The translations under genes were made by a program, and so were the position numbers. A stretch of DNA of 64,000 nucleotides from Streptosporangium amethystogenes (GTDB lineage Bacteria > Actinomycetota > Actinomycetes > Streptosporangiales > Streptosporangiaceae). The notes beneath the pieces are model-generated. The model searched no databases. It worked only from the letters and a program-made list of their open reading frames with translations, and was not told the origin of the DNA. The stretch spans positions 558,001-622,000 of the forward strand of contig NZ_JOEQ01000004.1 of NCBI RefSeq assembly GCF_000721075.1, written 5' to 3'. Numbering within the stretch: position 1 is the first letter of the stretch; each line of letters opens with the position of its first letter. Shown here in pieces: positions 25,606-35,422 of the stretch.

Positions 25606-26571
25606 ATGCTCAGCCGACTGCGGTCAAGCCGCCTGCTCCGAGTGCTGCTCGCGCTGGTCGCGGTGGGTTTCCTCGGCTACGGCCTGGCCAGGAACCGCGA
25701 CGGGACCGTGGCCGCGATCTCGCAGCTCTCCTGGTGGTCGCTCGCCGGGTCCTACCTGTCGGTGATGGCCGGGATCGGTCTCATGATGCTGGCCTGGCGG
25801 GCGCTGCTGGCCGGAATGGGCTCCCCGCTGCCCCTCGGGACCACCGCGAGGATCTTCTTCGTCGGCCAGCTCGGCAAGTACGTGCCGGGCAGCGTCTGGG
25901 CGTACGCCGCGATGATCGAGCTCGGCCGCGACCACCGCGTCCCGCCCCGGCGCATGTTCGGCTCCATCACCCTGTCGGTGCTGGTCTCCCTCGGCTGCGC
26001 CCTCGTCGTGGCGGCGGTGACCCTGCGCGAGACCATGACCCAGGCGTGGTACCTGCTGGCGCTGATCCCCGTCATCGCCGTCTGCCTGCACCCCGGAGTG
26101 CTCACCTTCGGGCTCAACCTGGCCATGCGGATCGCCCGCCAGGAACCGCTCGGGCAGGGCCGGCTGCTCAGCGGCCGTGCCGTGCTCACCGCGGTGGCCC
26201 TCACCGTGGCCGGCTGGCTGACCTACGGCCCCCACCTGCTCCTTCCCATCGCGGACCTGGGCGCCTCCGGCGACTCCCGGTACCTGGTGGCCACCGGCGC
26301 GTACGCGCTGGCCTGGGCGACGGGCATCCTCACCGTGGTCGTGCCCGCCGGGATCGGCGTCCGCGAGGGGGCTATGGTGCTCGCCCTGGCTCCGGTGCTC
26401 GACTCCCCCGGGGCGCTGGTGGCCGCGGTGGTGTCCCGGGTGATGTTCACCCTCGCCGACGTGAGCTGGGCCGGGATCGGCTTCCTGTGGGGCAGGGTCT
26501 CCGGCACCGCCGGGGAGCCCGGCCGGCCGGCGGGCCCCGAGCCCGTGGCGACCCGGGAGGGCACCGCCTGA
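25606..26571 (+). CDS. LPG-synthase-type (UPF0104) integral membrane protein, second copy
   Basis: A 321-residue paralogue of the protein at 23612-24580, with the same markers: RIFFVGQLGKYVPGSVW near 84 and VPAGIGVREGAMVLALAPV near 245, and about eight membrane helices. It is divergent from the methyltransferase gene and convergent with the GT4 gene at 26585-27655, from which it is separated by only 13 bases. The two copies around one methyltransferase suggest that each serves a different lipid-linked substrate. Function is inferred from family only. Confidence 0.87.
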   Translation: MLSRLRSSRLLRVLLALVAVGFLGYGLARNRDGTVAAISQLSWWSLAGSYLSVMAGIGLMMLAWRALLAGMGSPLPLGTTARIFFVGQLGKYVPGSVWAYAAMIELGRDHRVPPRRMFGSITLSVLVSLGCALVVAAVTLRETMTQAWYLLALIPVIAVCLHPGVLTFGLNLAMRIARQEPLGQGRLLSGRAVLTAVALTVAGWLTYGPHLLLPIADLGASGDSRYLVATGAYALAWATGILTVVVPAGIGVREGAMVLALAPVLDSPGALVAAVVSRVMFTLADVSWAGIGFLWGRVSGTAGEPGRPAGPEPVATREGTA

Positions 26572-26584
26572 GACCCGGCCCGGC

Positions 26585-27655
26585 TCAGCGCGAGACCAGT
26601 GCCTCGACGTAGGCGGTCCAGTACGGCTCGGGGTCGACCGCCTTGACCCCGGCGCGGAGCCGTTCGGGCTCGCCCGGGCGGTAGAACGCGGTCAGCGCGG
26701 CGCGCAGTTCCTCCACCGAACCCGGCTCGACCAGCAGCCCGTCCACCCCGTCGGTGACGTGGTCGCCGAGCGTGCCCGCCCGGCTGGCGATCACCGGCAC
26801 CCCGTGCTCGTGGCCGAACCACACCTGCTGGCTGGCCGTCCCGCTCCGGTAGGGCAGCACCAGCGCGTCCACGTCCGCGAACAGCTCGGGCACGTCCGCC
26901 GCCGGCACGTAGCCCGGCCGCAGCTCCACCCGCCCGGTCAGCCCGAGCTCGGCGACCAGCGCCCTCGTCGCCTCCTCCTGGCCACCCCAGAACTCCCCGG
27001 CCACCCGCAGCGACACACCCTCGGGCAGCGCCCGGACGAGCAGGTCAAGCCCCTTGTACGGCCGGACGAGGCCGAAGAACAGCAGCCGGTCGTGCACACC
27101 CTCCGCGGGGCCGCGTCCCGCGCTCCCCGATGGCAGATGCGGAGCCATCTCGGCCACCCGCACGGGCGCGGCGGTCAGCTCGCGGGCCTGCGCGGCCTGC
27201 CGCCCGGAGTGCACGAGCACCGCGTCCACCCTGCGCAGCAGCGCCTTCATCAGCGGTGTGTCGTACGGCTTGCGCTCGTGCGGCAGGACGTTGTGGCAGA
27301 GCGCCACGACCCGGGTCCTGCGCCCCAGGCCGGAAAGGATGCCCAGGTAGGCCGGGACCTGCACCGGGCTGAGGACGGCGAGGACGACCAGGTCGGTGCT
27401 CCGCAGCCGTCGTCCGGCGCGGACCCAGCCGTCCGGGCGGCGCCAGTCGAGGTCACGCCGGACGTGCGGGAACGGCTCGCCGTCGGGGGTGTCGACGGTC
27501 TGCTGCCCCGGGTACAGGAAGGAGGGGTACTGCGCCCGCCACGACTCGATCACCACGTCGTGCCCGGCCGCGCTCAGCCGATGGGCCAGCTCCGTGGTGT
27601 GCGCGGCGCCGCCGCCCTTGTAGGGGTACGTCGGCCCGACGACGGCGATCCGCAT
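26585..27655 (-). CDS. GT4-family glycosyltransferase
   Basis: The 356-residue GT-B enzyme starts with VVGPTYPYKGGGAAHTTELA, a typical acceptor-domain loop, and has FFGLVRPYKGLDLLVRALP and LPYRSGTASQQVWFGHEHGVPVI in the donor domain (key residues R-P-Y-K-G and the E-H-G near the end). It abuts the GT2 gene upstream with no gap, so they are one operon. Together they fit sequential addition of sugars to a lipid carrier. Sugar identity is not determinable. Confidence 0.87.
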   Translation of the reverse strand: MRIAVVGPTYPYKGGGAAHTTELAHRLSAAGHDVVIESWRAQYPSFLYPGQQTVDTPDGEPFPHVRRDLDWRRPDGWVRAGRRLRSTDLVVLAVLSPVQVPAYLGILSGLGRRTRVVALCHNVLPHERKPYDTPLMKALLRRVDAVLVHSGRQAAQARELTAAPVRVAEMAPHLPSGSAGRGPAEGVHDRLLFFGLVRPYKGLDLLVRALPEGVSLRVAGEFWGGQEEATRALVAELGLTGRVELRPGYVPAADVPELFADVDALVLPYRSGTASQQVWFGHEHGVPVIASRAGTLGDHVTDGVDGLLVEPGSVEELRAALTAFYRPGEPERLRAGVKAVDPEPYWTAYVEALVSR

Positions 27656-28549
27656 CTACTCGCTCCTGGAGCGCACGATGAGGTCGGCCAGCAGCGCCAG
27701 CGAGCCGATGAGCAGACCGGAGATGAAGATCACGATGGTGTTGCTGGCCAGGTAGAACGGCGTCTTGACGTTGTCGTAGACCCCCTTGGCCAGCCCGATG
27801 CAGATCAGCCAGATCGCGGGCGGCATGAGGACCTTGAGCGGGTTGAAGTACATGATCATCCGCAGCACCTGCAGGATGTAGCGGTACGCGTCGGAGACGA
27901 AGCTGAACTTCGACGTACCGGCCCGCTTGCTGTAGGCGATCGGCAGGTAGTAGACGTCGTGCTGGTTCGACAGGAACGACAGCGTGATCGTGGTGACGCA
28001 GGAGAAGCCCGGCGGCAGCAGCCGCAGGTAGGGCTTGGCGACCGACTTGCGGAACGCCCGCAGCCCGCTGTTGAGGTCGGGGATCTTCTGCCCGGCCAGC
28101 CGCTCGGCCACCTTGCGGATGAACCACTTGGCCGGCACCCGGAGGAACTTGTGCGAGCCCTCCTCGCTGGTCCGCGCGCCCACGACCTGGTCGATCGCCG
28201 GATCCTTCTCCAGGATCTGGATGAGCTCGGGGATGCGCTCGTTCGGGTAGGTCATGTCGGCGTCGGTCCACACGACGATCTCGCCGCGCGCCTCCTGGGT
28301 GCCGATCCTGCGCACCGTGCCGGAACCGCCGTTGCGGTGGAAGGCCCTGATCCGCATGTGCGGAAACCTCGGCGCGGCCTCTTCCAGCCTGGCCAGGGTC
28401 TTGTCCGTGGAGAAGTCGTCGACCGCCACGAGCTCGTAGGTGTATCCGCTGTGGTCCATCGCCTCGCAGATGCGCTCGACCTCGGCGATGACGTGGTCCT
28501 GCTCGTTGTAACAGGGCAGGACGATGGTCACGTACGGCGTTGCGTCCAC
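27656..28549 (-). CDS. GT2-family polyprenyl-phosphate glycosyltransferase
   Basis: The 297-residue protein has a GT-A domain (IVLPCYNEQDHV; AVDDFSTDKT; metal-binding WTDADMTYPNERIP) and two C-terminal membrane helices (about 215-285), the layout of GtrB/DPM1-like enzymes that make polyprenyl-phosphate sugars on the inner face. GTG at 28549 is chosen because the conserved domain begins six residues later; an ATG at 28615 would add 22 poorly ordered residues. It is the first gene of the operon with the adjoining GT4 and may feed GT-C-like proteins at 29.8-33.6 kb. Confidence 0.87.
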   Translation of the reverse strand: MDATPYVTIVLPCYNEQDHVIAEVERICEAMDHSGYTYELVAVDDFSTDKTLARLEEAAPRFPHMRIRAFHRNGGSGTVRRIGTQEARGEIVVWTDADMTYPNERIPELIQILEKDPAIDQVVGARTSEEGSHKFLRVPAKWFIRKVAERLAGQKIPDLNSGLRAFRKSVAKPYLRLLPPGFSCVTTITLSFLSNQHDVYYLPIAYSKRAGTSKFSFVSDAYRYILQVLRMIMYFNPLKVLMPPAIWLICIGLAKGVYDNVKTPFYLASNTIVIFISGLLIGSLALLADLIVRSRSE

Positions 28550-28691
28550 AGCTGATCCACTCTCAGGCTCTCGGGCATGCTCTCCGACGGGCGAGGATAC
28601 TCTGCCCAGCCACAAGCCGGTCGCACATCACCTTCTCAGGACAGCTTCCCGGAGCATTCTTAGGTGACTCTCGGCCAGGAGAAGTCTCGGT

Positions 28692-29678
28692 TCACGCGCT
28701 CTCGGCCGACTTGACGCCCGCCATCCCCTCGACCGCGTCGATGACCACCGGCGCACCCCCCGGATCCGCGAGCTTGACGTGGTAGCTCTCGGGAAGAGGT
28801 GCGTCGCTGAACTTCTCCCCCCACAGGTACGCCCATGTCCGGCGGGCGTGGGCGACGTCCTCGAAGTAGACGCTCTCGATCTCCCGCAGCGCGATGAGTC
28901 TGGCCCCGACGGCCTTCCTCTCCCGGACCGTGACCGGCCCCCGCCCCTTACAGGCGAAGATCGTCCCTTTACGCCCGCACAGCGAGACGACGACGTCCGC
29001 TCTGCCCTGCCAGAAGAACCCTCCGAAAGCTATGACATTGGAGACGCCCGGCACCTTTTTCATGGCGGATCCGAACGGTGCGAGGTCACGCCACCGATGG
29101 AGCCTGCCCCTGAACGATTCCGGCATGTCCTCCAGCTGGATGGCGGAGAGCAGAACCTTGTTGTCGGCGTTCTGCTCCCTGAAGTTCGCGTACGCCTCCT
29201 CCTGGGACTCGAACTCCACCTCCGCCACCTCGGGCATCGCCCGCAGCCTCGCCTCAAGCGCGCGTCGCTGATTCGCCGTGATCGCCCGACTGTGGCACTG
29301 CTCGAAGGGGTCCTGATCCTGGCACAGGAAGACGGAGAACGTACCGCCCTGGGGCCAGTCGTCCGGCGGCGGGGACACCTCCTTGTTCCCGGGCCACGGC
29401 CCATCGGGAGCCGCCACTCCCCTGGCGGTGCCCTCCAGGAGAGGCGAGCCGATACTCCCCACCGCCCCGAGCAGCACGGCGGCGACCACCACACTGGCCG
29501 GCAGAGCACGACGAACCCCGGCCCACCTCCCGGCACGAACCCCCTGCCCGGGGCTCCCGAGGGACGACTCCTCGGTCTCGAAGGCCGCCATGTCGGCGGG
29601 CACAGGGCCAAGGCCCCGTGCACCGCGGGTCCCGGCGTCTCCATCATCCGAGCCGACCGTCGGATCCGTCACGTTCAA
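28692..29678 (-). CDS. Secreted/anchored protein with two FtsX-like extracellular domains
   Basis: The 328-residue protein has a cytoplasmic N-terminus, one hydrophobic helix near 58-80 and two extracellular repeats. The first (about 112-205) shows the FtsX ectodomain pattern: SVFLCQDQDP, an AMPEVAEVEFESQEEAYANF segment (key: V-E-F-E-S-x-E-E-A-Y) and MPESFRGRL. The second (about 225-325) repeats it with ESVYFEDVAHARRTW and LPESYHVKL. FtsX uses this domain to activate peptidoglycan hydrolases, but here the permease helices are absent. Two cysteine pairs may form disulfides. A role in controlling wall hydrolysis is inferred. Confidence 0.75.
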   Translation of the reverse strand: MNVTDPTVGSDDGDAGTRGARGLGPVPADMAAFETEESSLGSPGQGVRAGRWAGVRRALPASVVVAAVLLGAVGSIGSPLLEGTARGVAAPDGPWPGNKEVSPPPDDWPQGGTFSVFLCQDQDPFEQCHSRAITANQRRALEARLRAMPEVAEVEFESQEEAYANFREQNADNKVLLSAIQLEDMPESFRGRLHRWRDLAPFGSAMKKVPGVSNVIAFGGFFWQGRADVVVSLCGRKGTIFACKGRGPVTVRERKAVGARLIALREIESVYFEDVAHARRTWAYLWGEKFSDAPLPESYHVKLADPGGAPVVIDAVEGMAGVKSAESA

Positions 29679-29753
29679 TGTGCCACCTAGATATAAGCAA
29701 ATCTTTCCGCCAATATCCTGACACGCACCCCTGCGATTCGATGATCGCTTTTC

Positions 29754-31934
29754 TCAGGTTCTCGGATCCTCACGAGGAACCGTCATCCAGACGTCGGCGG
29801 CCAGGGACCAGGTGCCGTTGGGGGGGTCGACGAGGGAGCGCTCGTCCTGGCGGACGCGGAGGTTCATGATGTGGACGGGGGTGCCGTACCCGGAGACCTG
29901 GCGGGCCTCGGCGGCCAGCAGGACCGGGACGCGGCCGGCCGCCCGGATACGGGCCGCCAGGCGGGTGACGTCGCTCGTCCTGGGAACGTTGGTGCGATAG
30001 AGGGTGACCCGGGCGGCGGGCAGACCGCAGCTGCTCCGGACGAGCTGGGTGAAGCGGGCGGCGGTGACACGCTCGACGACGAGCACCGAGGCACGCGCGG
30101 GCAGGGCCGCGCACAGCGCCTCGACCGCGGCGCGCTCGCCGCGCTCGATCGGAGTGAAAGCGGTTCCCCCCGAGACGAACGCCACCGGGGCGAGAAGGAG
30201 GACCGCACCGGCCGTGCCGAGGCCGCTGCGGGCACGCGGACCGTACCCGGACCCGCGTGCCCGCTCGCGTACCCGGTCCAGGCCCCAGACGGCCAGCAGG
30301 ATCAGGCCGGGGATGACGACGGGGACCAGCCGCCGGGCGGCCCACGGCTGGTCGGGAGTGATCCCGGGGCGGTAGAGCGTGGTGACCGTGGTCCAGGCGA
30401 TGACGGCCAGCGGCAGCAGCCACTCCGGAGCCATCCCCCGCACCAGCCTGCGCGTGAGCAGCGCCGCTGCGAAGGTGGCCAGCAGCGCCGCGGGAAGCCC
30501 GACGTACCAGATCACCCAGTACGCCGAGTTCTCGTAGTAGAGCCGGGAACCGTCGATCGGCAGGCCGTTGACCCGCTGGACCCCGGCGATGAAGTCGGCG
30601 GTCAGCCGGTCCTCGACGGTGGCGGGTGGCCGGATCACGGTCTGCAACCAGGGCCGGGCCGCGAAGGCCGCCCCGACCAGCACCACCAGGCCGCCGGCGA
30701 TCTCGGGCAGCCTCGGCATCCGGGCGACACGCCGCAGCGGCGCCGCGAGCCGGGGAGCGAGCGCCGCCACCGCGACGGTGAGCACCACGACCGCGCCGCA
30801 GATGGCCAGCAGCGGGACGAGCGAGCCCGACAGGTACGTCAGGTAGGGGCGGGAGAGCAGGTAGGCGGCGGCGAAACCCAGCCCGGCCCCCACCGCCAGC
30901 CCGCCGAGCAGCGGTACGCCCAGCCGCCCCGCGTCGCGGTTCCCGGCCCGGCGGACGGCGATGAGCAGCCCGGCGTAGACGAGCACGGGAAGCACGTCGC
31001 GCAGCCCGTCGATCCTGACCATGACGGCCAGCCCGAACACCAGCCCCGCCAGGGCGGCCCCGGTCCGCGCGGAGCGGATCGCCGCCGGGCCGGCACCGGC
31101 GGCGCCGGAACGGCTCTTTGCCTCCGCACCGCCCGGGGGGCCGGGCGACGGGGAGGCGGAGACGGCGGAGCGGAGCCTGGCCTCGGCGTCGTACAGCAGG
31201 GCGAGGCCGCCGAAGAGCAGGATCAGGGACGGGATCTCGCTGAAGGTGGTCCGCGAGGTGTAGAGGATCGGCAGGCTGACGGCGAAGACCAGGGCGGCCA
31301 GAGGCGCCCAGCGGGCCCCGACGAACCGGGCGACGACCCCGGCGAGCACCAGCACCGCCGCCGCCCCCAGCACCGGTGGCACCAGCAGCAGCCCGGCGAC
31401 GTCACCGAGCCAGGCGCCCACCGCGTGGAGCATCGGCGCCCCCGGCATGAACTGCGGCACGACCGCGCCGCCGAAGCCGTAGAAGCCCACGCTGTCGAAG
31501 TGCAGCGCCGGGTCGAGGCCGCCGAAGGCCTGCTCCTGGAAGGGCACCGGCAGCGAGCCGTGCCTGGCCAGCCAGATGCCGTACTGCGCGTAGGTGGCGG
31601 GGTCGCGTCGGACGATCAGCTGCTCGCTGCGGAACAGGCCGTTGAAGACCCCCGAGGCCAGTGCGACCGCGATCACCCCGCTGACCTGCCACGCCGTCGC
31701 CGGGATGGTCTCCGGCAGGCGCCGCAGGCCGTACCGGCAGAGCAGCGCGGCGGCCGACAGGCCCAGCGGGACCGCGGCGAGCGGCCGGAACCAGCCGAGC
31801 AGCAGCAGCGGCAACCCGGCCAGCAGCCAGCCCGCCAGGACGAGCGCGGGCACGACCGAGACCACGGCGAGCACCTTGCCCGCCGAGAGGCCCGCCGAGG
31901 GCCCGCGCGTACGATCCAGCCAGCCGGTGGTCAT
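29754..31934 (-). CDS. Polytopic membrane protein, GT-C/ArnT-PMT-like
   Basis: This 726-residue protein has about a dozen hydrophobic helices and, after the first two or three, a loop with RRDPATYAQYGIWLARHGSLP, similar in position to the acidic loop of GT39-type glycosyltransferases that use polyprenyl-phosphate sugars outside the membrane. The C-terminal ~160 residues form a soluble extracellular domain. ATG at 31934 (MTTGWLDRTRG) is preferred over one 24 bases upstream. It is divergent from the similar protein at 32189-33649. Donor and acceptor are unknown. Confidence 0.75.
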   Translation of the reverse strand: MTTGWLDRTRGPSAGLSAGKVLAVVSVVPALVLAGWLLAGLPLLLLGWFRPLAAVPLGLSAAALLCRYGLRRLPETIPATAWQVSGVIAVALASGVFNGLFRSEQLIVRRDPATYAQYGIWLARHGSLPVPFQEQAFGGLDPALHFDSVGFYGFGGAVVPQFMPGAPMLHAVGAWLGDVAGLLLVPPVLGAAAVLVLAGVVARFVGARWAPLAALVFAVSLPILYTSRTTFSEIPSLILLFGGLALLYDAEARLRSAVSASPSPGPPGGAEAKSRSGAAGAGPAAIRSARTGAALAGLVFGLAVMVRIDGLRDVLPVLVYAGLLIAVRRAGNRDAGRLGVPLLGGLAVGAGLGFAAAYLLSRPYLTYLSGSLVPLLAICGAVVVLTVAVAALAPRLAAPLRRVARMPRLPEIAGGLVVLVGAAFAARPWLQTVIRPPATVEDRLTADFIAGVQRVNGLPIDGSRLYYENSAYWVIWYVGLPAALLATFAAALLTRRLVRGMAPEWLLPLAVIAWTTVTTLYRPGITPDQPWAARRLVPVVIPGLILLAVWGLDRVRERARGSGYGPRARSGLGTAGAVLLLAPVAFVSGGTAFTPIERGERAAVEALCAALPARASVLVVERVTAARFTQLVRSSCGLPAARVTLYRTNVPRTSDVTRLAARIRAAGRVPVLLAAEARQVSGYGTPVHIMNLRVRQDERSLVDPPNGTWSLAADVWMTVPREDPRT

Positions 31935-32188
31935 GATTCGACCCGAGCGTACTGGCAACCGAGGCCTGTGCCGGGCACGGGCACGCGGGACGGCGGCGCC
32001 GTGCCGCCCGGCGTCTCCCGGGTACGGAAGCCGGTAGCGTACGCGCAGCGCGTCAGAAGGGGGAAGAGTGGTCGGGTGGGCTGGGCTGCGGCATCACCGG
32101 TCCCAAGGGGCGGTGACCACGCGTGTCGACCGGGTCCGGCGACTCGCGATCCCGCACGGCGGCCTCGGCGGGGATTCGTGACCATCGC

Positions 32189-33649
32189 ATGAGCGACGAC
32201 GTCCTCCCTGCCCCTCGCGGGCTTCTGAGACGTCGCCGGCCCTCCGGCCGGCGGCGGTTCCCGGACCGTCGCCGGTTCTTCGAGCACCGCTGGTTCCTGC
32301 TCCTGCTGGGCGTGGGGGCCGCGCTGCGGGTGATCGCCATGCTCGGCTACCGGCCCGCGCTCTGGTTCCCCGACTCCTACACCTACGTCGTCACCGCGTT
32401 GAAGCCCCGGCCCGACCTGGTCCGCCCGGCCGGATACCCGATGTTCCTGCGGCTGCTCGAACCGTTCCACGACTTCGCCCTCGTCGCGCTGGCCCAGCAC
32501 CTGCTGGGGCTGGGGGTCGGCGTGCTGGTCTACCTCACCGCGCGGCGGCTGGGGGCGCCCGGCTGGGTCGCGACGCTCGCGTCCGTCCCCTCCCTGCTGG
32601 ACGCCTACCAGATCGAGCTGGAACACCTGCTGGTCTCCGACACCCTGTTCACGGTCCTGATCCTCTCGGCGGTCTGCCTGGCCGTGCGCCGATCCGTCGG
32701 CCGGCGTACCGCGTGCGGGATCGGGCTGCTGCTCGCGGCGGCCACGCTGACCAGGACCGTCGGGCTGCCGCTGGTCGCGCTCTTCGCGGCCTGGCTGATC
32801 TTCAAGCAGCGGGGCCGGGTGGCCACGGCGGGGGTGATGATCGCCGCCGCCGCGGTGCCGATCCTCGGGTACGGGGCCTGGTTCCACGCGACCTACCAGC
32901 GGATCGGCATCGTGGGCGCGAACGGGGTCTTCCTCTACGCCAAGACGATGACCTTCGCCGACTGCGACGTGATGCGCCCGCCACCGGACCTGGCGGTGCT
33001 CTGCGACCCCCGCCCGCCCGCCCTGCGCCCGCCCGCGCAGGAGTACGTCTGGGCGCAGGACTCGCCGCTGGTCAAGCTGCCCGGCATCACCTTCAGCCGC
33101 GGGAACGACGCGCTGGCCGGGCGGTTCGCGTCACTGGCGATCCGGAGCCAGCCGCTGGACTACCTGGGCTCGGTCGCCTCGGAACTGGCCCGCTCGTTCA
33201 CGATGGGCCGCCCGGTCTACCCGGATCAGGAGATCTACGACCACTACCTGTTCCCCGCGACGCCGCCCGCGCCGCCCGGACGCTACCCGGCGACCGTGGG
33301 CGCCCAGGCCGCGGAGCGCTACCAGCGGGGTCCGATCACCACCCGGATCGTCGAACCGTACGCGGGCTGGATCCGTACCTACCAGAAAGGCGCCGGACTG
33401 CCCGGCGCGGCGGTGCTGGTGATCCTGCTGCTGCCACCCGCGGTGGCGTGCGTCCGGCGGTTCCGCCCGGACACCACGGCGTGGGTGCTGCCCTGGTCGG
33501 TGGCGGTGGTGTTGCTCGCGATGCCCCCCGCGGTGGCGGAGTTCGACTACCGGTACGTCCTGCCGGCCGTACCCGCCGCCTGCCTCGCGGCGGCACTGGC
33601 TATGCGTAAACCTAATTTCAGTAACATTCCACTAAATGTCCGCATTTGA
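32189..33649 (+). CDS. Polytopic membrane protein, GT39-like
   Basis: The 486-residue protein begins with an Arg-rich cytoplasmic segment and then alternates about ten membrane helices. The first external loop contains FPDSYTYVV and RPAGYPMFLRLL, the position where GT-C enzymes carry their catalytic acidic residue (D in PDS). A long extracellular loop (about 250-400) has four cysteines that could pair. ATG at 32189 matches the composition change; longer readings start in the divergent promoter region. It may use the polyprenyl-phosphate sugar made by the GT2 at 27656-28549. Confidence 0.75.
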   Translation: MSDDVLPAPRGLLRRRRPSGRRRFPDRRRFFEHRWFLLLLGVGAALRVIAMLGYRPALWFPDSYTYVVTALKPRPDLVRPAGYPMFLRLLEPFHDFALVALAQHLLGLGVGVLVYLTARRLGAPGWVATLASVPSLLDAYQIELEHLLVSDTLFTVLILSAVCLAVRRSVGRRTACGIGLLLAAATLTRTVGLPLVALFAAWLIFKQRGRVATAGVMIAAAAVPILGYGAWFHATYQRIGIVGANGVFLYAKTMTFADCDVMRPPPDLAVLCDPRPPALRPPAQEYVWAQDSPLVKLPGITFSRGNDALAGRFASLAIRSQPLDYLGSVASELARSFTMGRPVYPDQEIYDHYLFPATPPAPPGRYPATVGAQAAERYQRGPITTRIVEPYAGWIRTYQKGAGLPGAAVLVILLLPPAVACVRRFRPDTTAWVLPWSVAVVLLAMPPAVAEFDYRYVLPAVPAACLAAALAMRKPNFSNIPLNVRI

Positions 33650-33805
33650 GTATGCTGGCCGCCGGATCATCACGGCGGTGGCAGGGGGCGGTCTTGGCCA
33701 AGTTCGCATCATCACGACTCCTGGCGTGCCCCTCGTGATCTACTCTCTGGGCGCGATGAGCGAGCTGCGCGAGAACCGGACGATGCCGCCAAGCAGGGGA
33801 ATCGG

Positions 33806-35422
33806 ATGAGCGACCACCGGCAGGCTTCCGCGAGAGACCAGCGGACGGCACCCGCCTCCCACGGCCGCAGAGGGGCCCGGCGCGCGGGCGGGGAGGGACC
33901 TCCTCCCGAGCAGCCACCGATAGCCCCTCCACCGCAGCCGAAGGATGCTCCGCCGAAGGGCAAGGGCCGCAAGCAGAGGCGGCTCGGCATCGGCGCCTGG
34001 TCCGGCATCGCGGCGACCGGCCTGCTGGTGCTCAGCACCCTGGGCGGCTACAAGGTCTACCGGGACACGCTCGGTGAGGTCGAGACGGTCAACCTGACCG
34101 GCAAGCTGGGCAACAACCGGCCGGTGAACGCCACGGGCGCACTCAACGTGCTGATCGTGGGCTCCGACACCCGCGAGGGCGACAACCTGAAGTACGGCCA
34201 GAAGATGGCCGACGCGGGCAAGCGCACCGACACGATCATCCTCATGCACATCGCGCCCGACCGCGACAAGGCGACGTTCATCAGCTTCCCCCGCGACTCG
34301 GTGGTCGCCATGCCCGCCTGCACGTCGGAGACCGGCGCGCCGGTCGCGGCCCGCACCGAGATGATCAATGCCGCCTACAACGAGGGCGGCATCACCTGCA
34401 CGATCTCCACCCTCGAGTCGCTCACCGACATCCGGATCGACCACTTCGTCGAGGTCGACTTCACCGGTTTCAAGAACATCGTGAACGCCCTCGGCGGTGT
34501 CCGGATCTGTCTGACCAAGCCGGTCGACGACAAGAAGTCCAAGCTCACCCTCCCGGCCGGCTGGCACCTGCTGGCCGGCGAGAAGGCACTGGGCTACGTC
34601 CGGCTGCGCAACTACGGCGACGGCAGCGACATCGGCCGGATCAAACGCCAGCAGGTCTTCCTCAGCCAGGTGGTGAAGAAGGCCACCAGCAGCGAGCTGC
34701 TGACCGACCCCTTCAAACTGCAGAACTTCATCAAGGTCGCCGCCCAGTCCGTCCGGATGGACGAGGACCTCGCGAAGGACAGCGGCACCCTGTTCCAGAT
34801 CGGGCAGAGCGCCCAGAAGCTGACCGCGAACGGCGTCAAGCTGATCACCGTCCCGTGGGGCCCGCACCCGGACGACAAGAACCGGGTCGCCTGGGTGCAG
34901 CCGTACGCGGACCAGCTATTCGCCGCGATCAAGAGCGACACCGAGGTCACCCCGCCCCCGGACACCACGGTCAAGACCGTCAACCGCGAGCAGGTCAGGC
35001 TCCAGGTGTTCAACGGCACGGACACGCCGAACCGGGCCAGGGAGGTCGCCGCCGAGCTGGCGGAGCAGGGCTTCGTGGTCACCCACGTCGGCAACGCCCG
35101 CCCTGCGGCCGGCAACGTGCCCACCACCACGGTGCGCTATGCCAAGAAGGACACCGAGGACGGCCCCGCCTACGGCGACGCGGTGGCCGCCAGGCTCTCC
35201 GGCGACAAGCGCACCCCGGTCGCGGGCAAGGTCAAGCCGGTCACCACCGACAAGTACACGCCGCCCACGGCCCCCAAGGCCACCCCCGGTGCCAAGGCCC
35301 CGACCGGACCGGTCATCCAGCTGATCATCGGTGCCGACTGGCCGGGGGTCCGGGCCCTTCCCAAGATCCCGGACGCCCTCACGGACAAGGTCGTCGACAG
35401 CAAGACCAACCCCTGCAGCTGA
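33806..35422 (+). CDS. LytR-CpsA-Psr (LCP) wall-polymer ligase with LytR_C domain
   Basis: The 538-residue protein has a Pro-rich cytoplasmic start, one membrane helix (about 62-85), an LCP domain (about 110-290; LIVGSDTREGD, RTDTIILMHI, SFPRDSVV, NAAYNEGG, GYVRLRNYGDGSDIGRIKRQQ with conserved Arg and Asp) and a C-terminal LytR_C domain (about 395-460; RLQVFNGTDTPNRA). LCP enzymes transfer polyprenyl-pyrophosphate-linked glycopolymers to peptidoglycan outside the cell. Its place among glycosyltransferases supports this role. A GC hairpin (35430-35448) lies just after the stop. Confidence 0.92.
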   Translation: MSDHRQASARDQRTAPASHGRRGARRAGGEGPPPEQPPIAPPPQPKDAPPKGKGRKQRRLGIGAWSGIAATGLLVLSTLGGYKVYRDTLGEVETVNLTGKLGNNRPVNATGALNVLIVGSDTREGDNLKYGQKMADAGKRTDTIILMHIAPDRDKATFISFPRDSVVAMPACTSETGAPVAARTEMINAAYNEGGITCTISTLESLTDIRIDHFVEVDFTGFKNIVNALGGVRICLTKPVDDKKSKLTLPAGWHLLAGEKALGYVRLRNYGDGSDIGRIKRQQVFLSQVVKKATSSELLTDPFKLQNFIKVAAQSVRMDEDLAKDSGTLFQIGQSAQKLTANGVKLITVPWGPHPDDKNRVAWVQPYADQLFAAIKSDTEVTPPPDTTVKTVNREQVRLQVFNGTDTPNRAREVAAELAEQGFVVTHVGNARPAAGNVPTTTVRYAKKDTEDGPAYGDAVAARLSGDKRTPVAGKVKPVTTDKYTPPTAPKATPGAKAPTGPVIQLIIGADWPGVRALPKIPDALTDKVVDSKTNPCS

